Below, piece after piece: positions 53,896 through 64,000 of a DNA stretch of 64,000 bases (positions within the stretch are counted from its first letter, which is position 1; every line of letters starts with the position of its first letter). Location of the stretch: assembly GCA_958450325.1 (NCBI GenBank), contig OY288246.1, positions 38,186,544 through 38,250,543 on the forward strand, written 5' to 3'. This DNA is from Agrostemma githago. Taxonomy: Eukaryota; Streptophyta; Magnoliopsida; Caryophyllales; Caryophyllaceae. The notes under the pieces were generated by a model that worked only from the letters and a program-made list of their open reading frames with translations, made no database searches and had not been told where the DNA came from. Position numbers and translations under genes: made by a program.

Positions 53896-56747
53896 TGTAG
53901 ACACCCGCATTTTGCCTGCTAGTGTCTATAGCAGTTCCCGACAAACACCCGATGATGATCGGACGCAAACGTGATTTAGTATACTCGGATTTGGACCCGA
54001 AATCAATAATATCTGACATGGACTTTTAGCGGAGTAATAATCTCACAAAACAGACCTCAAATTCAGGCCCAGTGGGTCGTTCCGAGCAAAATAAGACTAA
54101 TTTGGGCCAAAACCGACACCAAAAATAAATCCCGTCTCTTGGCGACCGGGTCGAAACCCGGTCAAAGACGAACCCGTCACAAAATCAGCCCAGGTACATC
54201 TTCTAGAAGCTGGCGCACAAATCCGAATTCAAAAAATCAATCAAAACAACAATATCAATTCTTTCCTATTTTGTCTCGATTTGCTTGACCCACTCGATCG
54301 AGTGGATTGACCCACTCGGTCGAGTGGAGCGTCAAAAACCGGACCAGATTCATTTCTGAAGGCACTCGACCGAGTGCACTAGGGCACTCGATCGAGTGAC
54401 CCTAGGTCGGGGGTGAAGCCTATAAATACCCCTTCAAACCTATTGCATTTAGAGATTTAACTAATGCAAAATTACCCTAAGCTTCTACTCTAACCTATCT
54501 ACATTCACTACACTACAAGCCTTAGCAACCCTAAGCCCTATACACAAAAAACCGAGTCCCTTGTCCCTCGATAAACACACACACACACACCATAACTTAC
54601 ATACATCCTCGATACTCCATAGTCCCGTCACTATTCGCGAGCCCATTTCCGAGGTCCTTACTAAGCATGTATGTTGAGGGTGTCCTAAACCCCATCTCGA
54701 TCTTTATTGCTTTTATTTACATTTTTGTATCGTTAATATTATACTAGTATTGCAATCCTAACACTAACTCTAACATTCTAACATTTTACTTTTTGCATAC
54801 TAACTTTTACATTTCGTTACTAACATTATAATCATACCGCGTATACATATATATATTAGTATCCAATTTCGGTTTCGGATACGTTTGACTATAATTGTCG
54901 CCTAAAGTCCGTCTAATCCTTTTACGAGCAACGACGGAGGTGGAGCCCTTTCGAGGAGCCCCGCCCCAATGTGCTCAAAGGCGTGACGTGATCGTGACAA
55001 ATCATAGTTGAACGCATTCGATCCCATTTTAATTAGTACGGAACCCATTGACACGAAAACCGACATCACATAACCCGAAAGGGTTAACTTCGATGCCGTG
55101 ACGTAGAGGGAAGCATTTCGTTACTAATTCAAATTTTCTAATGCAAACATCTCATAAAATCCCGACGACGGTATTATGATCGTATATGTACACGATTATA
55201 GTACCGGAGGTTGAGTTAAATTCAAATCAAGCGGTATTTGTATTTAACTCGACCGACCGTCGTTTTCAAACCCAAAAACCAAACGAGTTAACGCTCGTAC
55301 AGGGACTACTCGACCGAGTGCATAGGCCACTCGATCGAGTAGTATCCACAAAACCGGGCAGACTACTTCCCAAGGGTACACTCGACCGAGTCAGGCCATG
55401 ACTCGACCGAGTGGGTCCTGTAGCCCAGAAAACCGAGAGCTTGGATGCAACATTTAAGCCTCGTCTTTTTTTTACGACTCTTAGTCGACACGTGTAAAGC
55501 CAATCACGTGAACTCATTTTCCAAAACTCACGTTTATCGTGGCAAACCGAATTAAATCTAAATTCGTCAATATTTTGATTCAATTCGGCCAACCTTCAAA
55601 TTTAAGACACATAAAATCACGAGTCACAACTCGTACAGGTGCCACTCGACCGAGTACACCTGCTACTCGACCGAGTAGCACCCCAAACCGTGGGCAGAAG
55701 CTTCTTTTAGGACGCACTCGACCGAGTCAGGCCATGACTCGACCGAGTGAGTCCTGTAGCCCCGTAACCGAGAGCCTTGATACACCTTTCAAGCCTCATC
55801 TTTTTATCGACATTAGTCATCACGTGTAAAGACTATCACGTGACTAACCTATCTTCAAAACCATGCGTAGCACGACACGTAGAACGACTTTGATCACCCT
55901 TTGACGTGATGAGTCGGGACAAGACTACGGGATATGAGATCGGGCTAGCAATATGCCGTAATCTCGTATTTCCGTCCTTCGTTTAGTACACGATATAATG
56001 TGTATTTAATCGGGGTTTAGTCCATCTACGCATTTCGCGGTCTAGTTTACATACGGGTCCGTCCCTACTATTGTATCGCGTTGTTTTTATTACTTTTACG
56101 TAATGTTGTATTGTGAATTCCGGGTTGTATTTCCGCCCGTGTAACTTGTACGTTTTTTTATTCTACTTTCGAGCTTTGTTTATTTACTTGCTTTTACGCT
56201 TTATAAACGAACCTCGCATGCTAAACCACTTTGACCAAAAATAAGATGCATTAAATGACGTAGTTCACATACTATTAATATGCTTAGCCCGAAAACGCTG
56301 TTTGCATATCATTTAATCGTTTTACTAGCGCGCACACACGAACACGAACGATGTCTTAGTAGAGGCCGCCATGTGCGGGCGGGGTTGGGTGTCCTTAGTG
56401 GGCTTCCCAACACGTACCCTCACCCCTTACTCAGGACCTTTGGTTTCCGGATGTCTGAAACCCTTGGCGCACGAGAGTCATTCTATATACGAAAGCCGGT
56501 TTATACGGTATCGATATTGCAATGCAAAGGGACGAGCCCAATAAACTCTGAAATCGAAGTGGGCTTACTTTGTGTAAAGCCCATGACGACATAGAGTGGG
56601 CTCGTATGGTTCCGAATAACCACAAAATTCGGTGGCGACTCCATTTTGACTTAAATTTCGAACCCGAGAACAATCTCACCACGAGATTCATTCGCCTCCC
56701 CAAACCCGCGCGTAGCCGCGTCGGGGTGGACCTACGTCATGTCCACA
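53896..56747 (+). repeat. 3' LTR of the Tat element
   Basis: 2852 bp, same length as the 5' LTR. Differences read by eye: C/T near 40266/53994, TTCGA versus TCTGA near 42725/56453, A/C near 42970/56698 and G/A near 42986/56714. TATA box at 54421-54428. The twelve palindromes recur at matching positions. Confidence 0.95.
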
Positions 56748-56752
56748 ATAAT

Positions 56753-59065
56753 TCTTTTTATTTCCCATTTATTTGATGCTTTATGAACAAACTCTTCATG
56801 CCCCATGCTCTTTATTTGGATGGTGCATCTAGCCTAAGTATTCCCTTGTTTTAATCAAAAATTCATAAGAGACCATCCATTTCTTACATTCATTTTTTTC
56901 TTAAACAACAAAGAAAATACTCTTCATTTCCTCCATATTTGCCATGATTTTCAGCCATATTTTCCAGCCAAATTTTGTCCCTAATTGATTCTTGATCGTC
57001 TCTTTTTCATCTCCGAATTAATCGTTATTCCGATCCTTCCGTTAAGGTAATAATCGATGTTGTATTCGACCATTATTTACCTTGATTTTTCCTAGTTTTC
57101 TCATGGTATTTTTCTACCATGATTTTCGTGTATGGTAGGTTTTGTGGACGATCCTGAGGCCGACGAGTATATTATCGATTCCGATTTGGACTAGAGGTAA
57201 CGTCGATGTAACTCGGTATTGCATGATTTTAATTGTGTATTTGCATGTATATTTTTATATTTTATTTTTGAAAATATATGTATGTCATAAAATCTGGAAA
57301 ATTTTGAAAATTTGAAAATTTGCGTGTTTCGGTATTTTTATCACTTTTACGAGATTAACGATTAAATCGTCATATTAATTTGTAAAATCGTAATATTCGG
57401 CCTAAACATGTAATATATGTTTATATTCTGTAAAAATGATGTTTTTGATGATTTTTAATAATTTAGTATTTTTCTGATATTTTAGTTATCGATTATTGAA
57501 TTATTACCGTTTACGGACAAAAATGATTAAAAGCCGATTGTTAGGTCTAGTACTTAAACATTTTATTTTAATCTGATTTTTGACGTGGTGAAACTTTATG
57601 ATGAAATAAAATTTTCTGAATTTTTTCATAAGTTTTCGGAATTGTTAAGTGGATGAATTAATTAATCACTTTAAATCATCGTTTATCGTTAAAACCGTGT
57701 TTGTCGTTTAAATTCTCGATTTCTGGTCTTTGGTTTAAATCTGGAAAAAAATATGATTCTGATGATTTCATAATAAAATGTAATTTTATGATTTTTAGTG
57801 ACTTAATAAAATGTTAGGACCGATAAGTTCTATTAATGAAATCGTAAAAGGTGAAAACGGGTTTTAAAGACGGTTTTGACGGGATTTATTAAATCTGGAA
57901 TTTTTGGAAATTTGGAAAATTAGTATTTTCTGGAAAATCATGATTTTTAAGTTTAATAATAATTTTTGGATATTAATACTTAAATCATTTTGTAATTACT
58001 ATTTTTATTAATCGTTATTGTCGAGATTAGACGCTTAACGAGAAAACGCTTTAAAAACCTAGTTTTAGGATTCTGGAAATTTTATTTTCTGGATAGAATC
58101 TCCATAAATATATTTTTATCTATTTTACGTAATTTTTGTACTATTTATTATAGTCTTTAATTAATAAGTATTGATTTTTGGACAAATTGTGATTTATCGT
58201 TAAAATGCTTCGTCTTACCTAAAAGAATTATTTTTCCAGCTATTTTGAAAATATTTGATTCTGAAAGTTTAAGAGTTAAATCATCCCTTAATATATTCTA
58301 AATATATTCATTGGTTTAATTAAATAAAAGACGTTAAAAGATTTAATCTGACATTTGTCGTAAAATCCTATTTATAATCGTATTGTCGTAACTAATAATA
58401 ATTAGGGAATTTTAGCTTTTTAAATTTTGAAAACACCCTGATTAGTATTATTAAAAATTTTAAGACATTTTTAATCATTTTATACACTTGTACGATATTT
58501 CAATAACTTCATAAACTCAAATGTTCTTACTTTAATAATTAATATCGTTAAGGCCGAAAGTATTAGTTTTATAAATCTATATCGTTTACTAAAAATTGGT
58601 ATTAGTATGAACTAATATTTTCACTATTTTGATATAATGCTATTTTTAGTAAAGTTTCTAAAAATAGAGAGTTTCCTAAAATAGAAAGTTTCCTCTTTTA
58701 GAATATAAATGTTTACTTCTTTTATCCTCATATTATTTATATTGATTATATCTTTTGAATATCGATAATGGCTTTGTTTTGGAATTATGGAATAAGGACA
58801 AGTGTGAGGTTAGAGTAATATATTCTAGGGTTTACGGTTTTGCCATCAACCATAAGGCTAGTGTATCAAGAATCGGTACATTGGTTATTGAACTGGGTGA
58901 CAGGTATCCCAAGAGTTTTGTACATTTTGACCTTAAGCTTAGGCCTCGCAGTAAGTCGCCGTCATAAGTTGAACTGGGTGACAGGTAATCCTAGGAGGGG
59001 TGTGCATTATCTTAAACTAGGGCCACGCATTTATAAGTCGCCGCTCTACTATGGTTGAGTAGTGA
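56753..59065 (+). repeat. Related LTR, second part
   Basis: Continues the LTR begun at 39607 after the Tat insertion. AT-rich, no genes. The block 58690-59040 matches 27230-27560 of the 3.7-kb LTR. It is cut at about 59065 by the next element. Confidence 0.7.
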
Positions 59066-60686
59066 TGGTGGGATTTGTCGTGGATCCCACCGCCAAATAA
59101 ATAAACCAACTCGCACCTAACGGTAGTTAGGGTAAGTCGGGTCGTGTCCACGGAGACGGTGTTGCAAGGTTTAGACTAAATCGGCCTAAAACGAGACTAG
59201 GTCACACAAACAAACACAAATAGCGATAAATGGAAAACTATGATGGAGGAGAGGTAGGAACTAGACTAATGATGAACTAGATTATAACAATGCTAAACAA
59301 TGCTAATAAACAAACTAACTAGCAAACTAAAGAGATGATGCTAACTAAGAAGTTGACTCAAATATGGAAAGAAAGTGAGTTAGGTCGGATTCATAAGAAT
59401 AGTAGGGTGATCGGGTTGGTCATGGGTATGGGTGTCTCCTAGTGCTAGAGTCGGTCCGAGCTCTCACAACTTAGACCGATGTCAAGGTGAGTCCGGGCTC
59501 TCGCAACTTAGACTCTAATCGAGGTATGTCCGGGCTCTCGCAACTTAGACTATCCTCAACACTACCCTCAACATGACCACAAACAAGACAAACAATGAGT
59601 AGAGAAGACTAGCATGAGAAGCATGACCACTACAACTCAAACAAGCATTTCAACAAACACATGGTGTGCCAAGTATGTGACTAACAACAAAGATTCACCC
59701 TTTACCCCTAATCACCCATATTCTGCCCTTAATCCCCCTACTAACCCACAAGTAATCTACTCACTCATATTCAAACTAACTACAACAATGAAAAGATAAA
59801 ACAACTTCACAATCCAAACATCCATTATCAAGAACAATAACAAGAACACTAAGTAAAGATTTAAACTTGAGTAAATAACAATAAACAAGAGAAAAGAAAG
59901 TTATACCAACAAGAGATGAAGGAAAAGATGAAATCTTGCATAAATAAGAAACCCAAATAATCTCCAAGGTTGTCAATCTTGGATGAGTCTTCAAGCCACT
60001 TCTTAATACAAGAGCTACTATGACTATAACTAGATAAAACTAAGATTAACTATAGATTAACTAAAGATTAAGAGAGATTAATTAGGGTTTACAAATCTTA
60101 AGAGAGGCCTAAGAGAGTCTAGGGTAAGGTAAGATACATAAACAATCCAAGAGGGAAGTATTTATAGGGTTACAAATGGAAGGAAGAAGAAAGAAACAAA
60201 GCGCGGCTGCCACTGGGACTTTCCCGATCGGGAAACTTCAACTTTCCCGATCGGGAATATGCCAACCCGATCGGGAATGCTCCACAACGGCGTCCCTAAT
60301 CGTGCACTTCATCCCGATCGGGTTTGAGGCCTTCCCGATCGGGATGGGTCTTGTAGGCCTCCAATATGAACTTTTTGGTCCCTCCTTGCTTCTCATGGGC
60401 TTCCCATCAATTCTCGGGACTCGGGATCGGGTCTCAGAGGCTCGGAATTGGGTCCCAAGGTCTCGGGGTCGATTCCAAGGCATCGAATCATCGTTCCTTT
60501 ACTCCGTTGGCTCCAAAATGTGTATGTATAGAGTCGGAATCGCTCCAACTCTTCCAAATCGGTCTCGGGAACCTAAAACAAACTATAGGAAGCATAAGAA
60601 GCCCCTAAACCGCTCCCAAGGAGCGATTCTACAAGGAAAATGGGACCAAAACACTACAAAATAGGCACTACAAACCACACTTATCA
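59066..60686 (-). repeat. 3' LTR of the right-edge element
   Basis: Plus-strand ends TGGTGGGATT and ACTTATCA. Contains a tandem block with GTCCGGGCTCTCGCAACTTA (three copies, 59452-59550) and five palindromes (60223-60343). Confidence 0.65.
60223..60343. repeat. CCCGATCGGG palindromes in the LTR (5 copies)
   Basis: Starts at 60223, 60246, 60266, 60313, 60334: spacings 23, 20, 47, 21 bp. Confidence 0.9.
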
Positions 60687-60700
60687 ACTCCCCCACACTT
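60687..60700 (-). other. Polypurine tract of the right-edge element
   Basis: AAGTGTGGGGGAGT on the minus strand next to the LTR. A second CCCCCCACACTTAAACC copy occurs at 62436-62452, as an internal duplicate of this region. Confidence 0.7.
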
Positions 60701-63230
60701 AACCCTTACTCGCCCTCGAGTAAGCACATACTAACTACTATACTAGCCGAATGGGTATTAGCGCACCCTACGCCCTTTCAACTCACGCGAGTGCACTTAG
60801 AGGAAAAGTGCACTCCGCAAGGCAAGTCGGGTCTTGCGACAAAACTGCGGATGCAACCGGACACAAGACACAAAAACAAACAAACACACAAACGAACACA
60901 TAATCGGTTGCACCCAAAGAAAAACAAATACCGCTTTCCTCTAAAAGCGGTGAAAGAAGCACCGATTTAGGACTCAAGGCAAGTGTCAACGTTCCCAAGC
61001 TAGCAATACAAACCAAAGTGGACTAAACCCTAATAGTATGACGATAAAGCAACAAAAACGTTGGTAACTTACCTAGGTCCTCCTAACTTTCTAAAAACGT
61101 ACTACGGGATGATCGGCGGAGTGGGAAGTGATGATCCACGGTGTTAGTCGACACTGTAGGTAAGTGAGACCCCGCCCCCTTTAGCAAAGAGCCAAGAGGG
61201 TCGTCCCATGTCCGAAACCGCCTAACTAGTCCAAGTAAAAAGGTGGAAATATGCAAAATGAGGGAAGACCGACCATTACCGCTATCATCCTTCCTAGGGA
61301 CTCGGTCCTTTGGTAGGCTCTTCACGGTAATAGTCGGTAAAAGGCTTATTTTGTGAGGTAGGGGTTATTTTTGTGAGACGGGTTTTCTTTTTTTTTTGGC
61401 ATTTTTCTTTCTTTTGCATTTTTGCTCGTTTGTTGCCATGCCATTCTTTTTCTTCTTTTCTATTTTCTTTTGGCTTTTGTGCCTTTTCTTTTTCTTCTTT
61501 CTTTTCTTTCTTTCATTTTTCTTTCTTTTCTTTTCTTTGCCCTTTTTTGGCAAGATTTGACTTTTTGGCATTTCTTGACAATTAAGAAAGAGAGAAATCA
61601 ACACTTTGCAATTTATTGTGTGGATATGTGTAGGAGGTAGGAAAATGGGAGAGTCGGGGAGCGTCCTTCCCTTCAAACCCACAAAAAGTGGAGAACTTGG
61701 ACTAATCAAACGATCCTAGACACGGTCACCTAAGGGACGAGACTCGGTAACCAAGGCCTTTTCACAGCGTGGGTGGTCAAAATGGTCAAAATGCAAATCC
61801 CGTAGTAAATCCCTAGTAAGCTAGGTGGACTCAAGGTAAGGGACCAATGAAATCATTGATTTAGGGTCATTCTACTAGACTAAAGTCCAAGACTCGATTT
61901 ACACTACTAGGAAGGGAAAGTACACACTCACACACTAGCCTCTAAACCGGGTTTTCGAAAACGGTTTACACACACGACACACAACAAAACACAAAACAAA
62001 GACACAACGAAAATGAAAGAAAAAGAAGCAAAAGCAACAAAACAAAAACAAAATAAAACGAACACATGAACAACACATACACCACCCCTAGCTTCCAAAC
62101 AAATCACCAAATCACCCACAAACTTTACAAAGTTCCACCTGAGCACACAACATCACAATCTCCTCCAAACTCCGCGAGAGATAAAGAAGAGAAAGGGCTA
62201 AGATATTACCGGTAGTCTTGAAAGCTCTCCAAAGCTAGCGGTGATTTAAGCAACCTATAAGGAAAGAGGAGGCAAAACACACACAATACAACAAATACAC
62301 GACACAAAGACACAAAAGGAAAACACACAAAAGGAAAATCTTTTTGATTTTTGTGAAAAAATTTCAAATTTTTAGGGTTTTTAAAGTTTTTTCGAAAAAC
62401 TACAAAAATAAAACTAACTACGATAGAATATCGGTCCCCCCCACACTTAAACCGAGCCATGTCCTCATGCTCGATCGTAGTGTGCGGAGAGACAAAAGAA
62501 AAAAAGAAAAGAAACTACGAAAATAAAGCTAAAAATGAAAAATAAAGTGGAGAAAATGGTAGAATGTGTCCGACCGGGGTGTAATCAAGTCACCATGGGC
62601 CGAGACAAGAAAAGATATGGATGGGGGAAGAAATAAAAAGAAAGAAATAAAAAGAAATGGGAGGGGAGGACTAGGTGTAATCAAGTCACTTAGCCCGGAT
62701 TCCGCCCAAATCCGACTAAGTCCTACAAAAGGGGTGAAAAACTTGTAAAATTTGGATTTTGAAAAGGACTCTCGATGTAATCACATCATCGAGAGTCGGG
62801 AGCAACCAAAACCAAGGCCTCGAAGGCCACCATGACGTCAAGACACAAAAGTGTACAAGGGGAAGGGAGGTAAACAAGAGAAAACAAGCAATAATAGACG
62901 GAAAAGAAAGGATAGTTGCCATACCCATCGGTTAGCAACTCACTCGCTCCATCGTCTCATCGGTCAATATAAGCACTTTGCTTGTCGTCCTCATTGTCAT
63001 CCCGCTTCGAACGTGAAAGTATCGCATGGTAGATGTAGTAATGATGTGAGGGGGTGGGATTTGATGTGAAAGTCGGTTTAAAGTGACGAGAAAGGGAGGT
63101 GAAATGTTTATGTGATGTGTAAGGGTCATATAGTGAAGGTAAGGACATGTAGGGAGGTTGGGAGGGGGTATACAATGGTTGGGTGGACTCAAAAGATGAA
63201 GAAAAGGCCAAAGGAGGACAGGGGGTCCTT
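60701..63230. other. Non-coding 3' region of the right-edge element
   Basis: No frame with a recognisable domain. Holds a long pyrimidine tract (61385-61555, C/T-rich on the plus strand), three copies of TGTAATCAAGTCA-like words (62580-62790), and an A/C-rich stretch (61960-62070). Apparent Lys-rich or Phe-rich frames here are low-complexity artefacts. Confidence 0.55.
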
Positions 63231-63411
63231 CCCGGTCGGGATGGAAAAATCCCGATCGGTTTTCCCCACCATCCCGAACGGGAAAGAAAAATCCCGATCG
63301 GGATGGGCTCACAGTAGCCAGTCTAACTTGCACCTCCAACCCGAACGGGAAGGAAAAATCCCGATCGGGTTTTCCCACCATCCCGAACGGGAAGACCTTT
63401 TCCCGAACGGG
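63231..63411. repeat. CCCGATCGGG palindromes, internal array (8 copies)
   Basis: Starts at 63231, 63251, 63273, 63293, 63340, 63360, 63382, 63402: spacings 20, 22, 20, 47, 20, 22, 20. Variants have CCGG, GAAC or GATC centres. Confidence 0.92.
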
Positions 63412-63730
63412 ATGGGCTCTTCTAGGCCGGGAAGAGTCTCCTAACCCTCTATGGCTCCCAAAAGCTTGCTCCAAGCTTCAAAAACCGACTTCCCAACACA
63501 CGATCCAAGCTCCAACAATGATCACTCCTCCCTAGGAGGCATTTTCACTTCACACCTATCACAATAAACTCAAATAACACATCAAATTCCCTCCCTCACT
63601 ACGCTCATCAATCATCCAAATAATCAAGAAATTCACCAAACAAAACAAACTACAAGGGAAAGAGATATATACAAAGAGACGATTCTTGTGGAACTCCGTC
63701 AAACCAAGGTGGTACATTCTTCAATCTTTT

Positions 63731-64000
63731 TCAACAATCAAAATTAGTTCCATCTCCATCAAGGGCACGAAGGAACAAGTCGAAGGCCCTAGCAAAGTCC
63801 TCAATCAAGCTTGAGATATAACCGACCACATACCAAGGCTCTTCATGGCCTTGCCTTGACGTTCCCGGGGCATCCCTATCTTCCAAGTTCAATGATTTGA
63901 ACTTGTACTTTTGGTCTTTGGGGACATACCCAAACGTCCACCGGTCTTCATGTGGCCCCAAGGGAGGCTCATCCTTCTCCTTGCTTTTCAATTTGTCATC
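63731..64000 (-). CDS. C-terminal end of an unidentified retroelement ORF
   Basis: An open frame enters from beyond the window edge and stops at 63731. The visible 89 or so residues are charged, with KSKEKDEPPLGPHEDRW and a hydrophobic-acidic end (SSLIEDFARAFDLFLRALDG). No domain recognised. By position it would be the last ORF of the minus-strand element, about 3 kb before its LTR. The real start lies outside the window. Confidence 0.45.
   Translation of the reverse strand, partial: DDKLKSKEKDEPPLGPHEDRWTFGYVPKDQKYKFKSLNLEDRDAPGTSRQGHEEPWYVVGYISSLIEDFARAFDLFLRALDGDGTNFDC

Larger units (their letters stand above)
40168..56747 (+). mobile_element. Complete Tat-lineage Ty3/gypsy element, 16.6 kb
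   Basis: Two 2852-bp LTRs (40168-43019 and 53896-56747) with about five substitutions, perfect TSD ATAAT (40163-40167 and 56748-56752), PBS, PPT, a single 2138-codon gag-pol frame and an antisense gene between pol and the 3' LTR. The second RNase H domain before integrase and the antisense 3' gene are traits of the Tat lineage (Ogre, Retand, Grande, RIRE2 relatives). All catalytic motifs are present, so it looks autonomous and very recently inserted. An older fragment of the same family lies at 3653-5587. Confidence 0.96.
59066..64000 (-). mobile_element. LTR retroelement, 3' part, continues past the window
   Basis: Minus-strand element: 3' LTR 59066-60686, polypurine tract, then a long non-coding 3' region and an open frame reaching the edge. 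The PPT context (GTGTGGGGGAGT then TGATAAG) resembles that of Athila-like gypsy elements, but no pol motif is in view, so the family is inferred. Flanking AGTGA (59061-59065) would be one side of a TSD. Confidence 0.65.

Noticed and set aside
61365..61709. Lys-rich ORF on the minus strand and Phe-rich ORFs on the plus strand
   Set aside because: Low-complexity translation of the pyrimidine tract.
62932..63474. 180-codon minus-strand ORF
   Set aside because: It runs across the palindrome array, is built of repeat translations (PSRSG-like words), and has no domain.

Overview
The window is repeat-dense nuclear DNA from a flowering plant, almost certainly a eudicot. Recurrent words such as ACTCCGTA and the element families make me guess Caryophyllales, at low confidence. 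I see no intact single-copy host gene. Nearly every stretch belongs to a transposable element, and many elements sit inside others with readable ends and target-site duplications (TSDs).

Layout. (1) 1-3652: 5' half of a minus-strand Ty3/gypsy chromovirus-type element, flanking an old Tat-type gag/protease fragment (3653-5587) that is itself split by a solo LTR (4618-5293). (2) 5588-16306: a decayed PIF/Harbinger element (MYB-like gene plus DDE transposase, minus strand). Its transposase gene is split by a 7.2-kb CACTA-type element (7035-14203) that carries exons of at least four unrelated host genes on one strand: Asterix/WDR83OS-like, coatomer delta, casein kinase 2 alpha and TRAPP-II TRS130, plus one unidentified tail. 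(3) 16307-24244: anonymous DNA, three tandem copies of a gypsy pol-end/PPT/LTR-start junction, then a 1.9-kb LTR split by a young, internally deleted chromovirus (19716-23373, TSD CAATC). That element still has one 718-codon reading frame. (4) 24451-39604: an old gypsy element with a 3.7-kb LTR. Its interior holds a TSD-flanked solo LTR (30237-37859), which in turn holds a hAT element (32413-35931) whose transposase is one homopolymer base from an open main frame. (5) 39607-59065: a related LTR split by a 16.6-kb, apparently complete and very young Tat-lineage element (40168-56747, TSD ATAAT). (6) 59066-64000: the 3' part of another minus-strand LTR element running off the window.

The complete Tat element has two 2852-bp LTRs with about five differences, a single 2138-codon gag-pol frame with two RNase H domains, and a two-exon antisense gene for a plant-mobile-domain protein with its own TATA box. 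Both LTRs and the antisense intron carry a regular array of 14-bp palindromes (consensus CACTCGATCGAGTG) alternating at about 22 and 51 bp. The unrelated element at the right edge carries a similarly spaced array of a palindrome differing at one symmetric position (TCCCGATCGGGA). This shared phased-palindrome architecture, and the multi-gene CACTA element, are the most notable things here.
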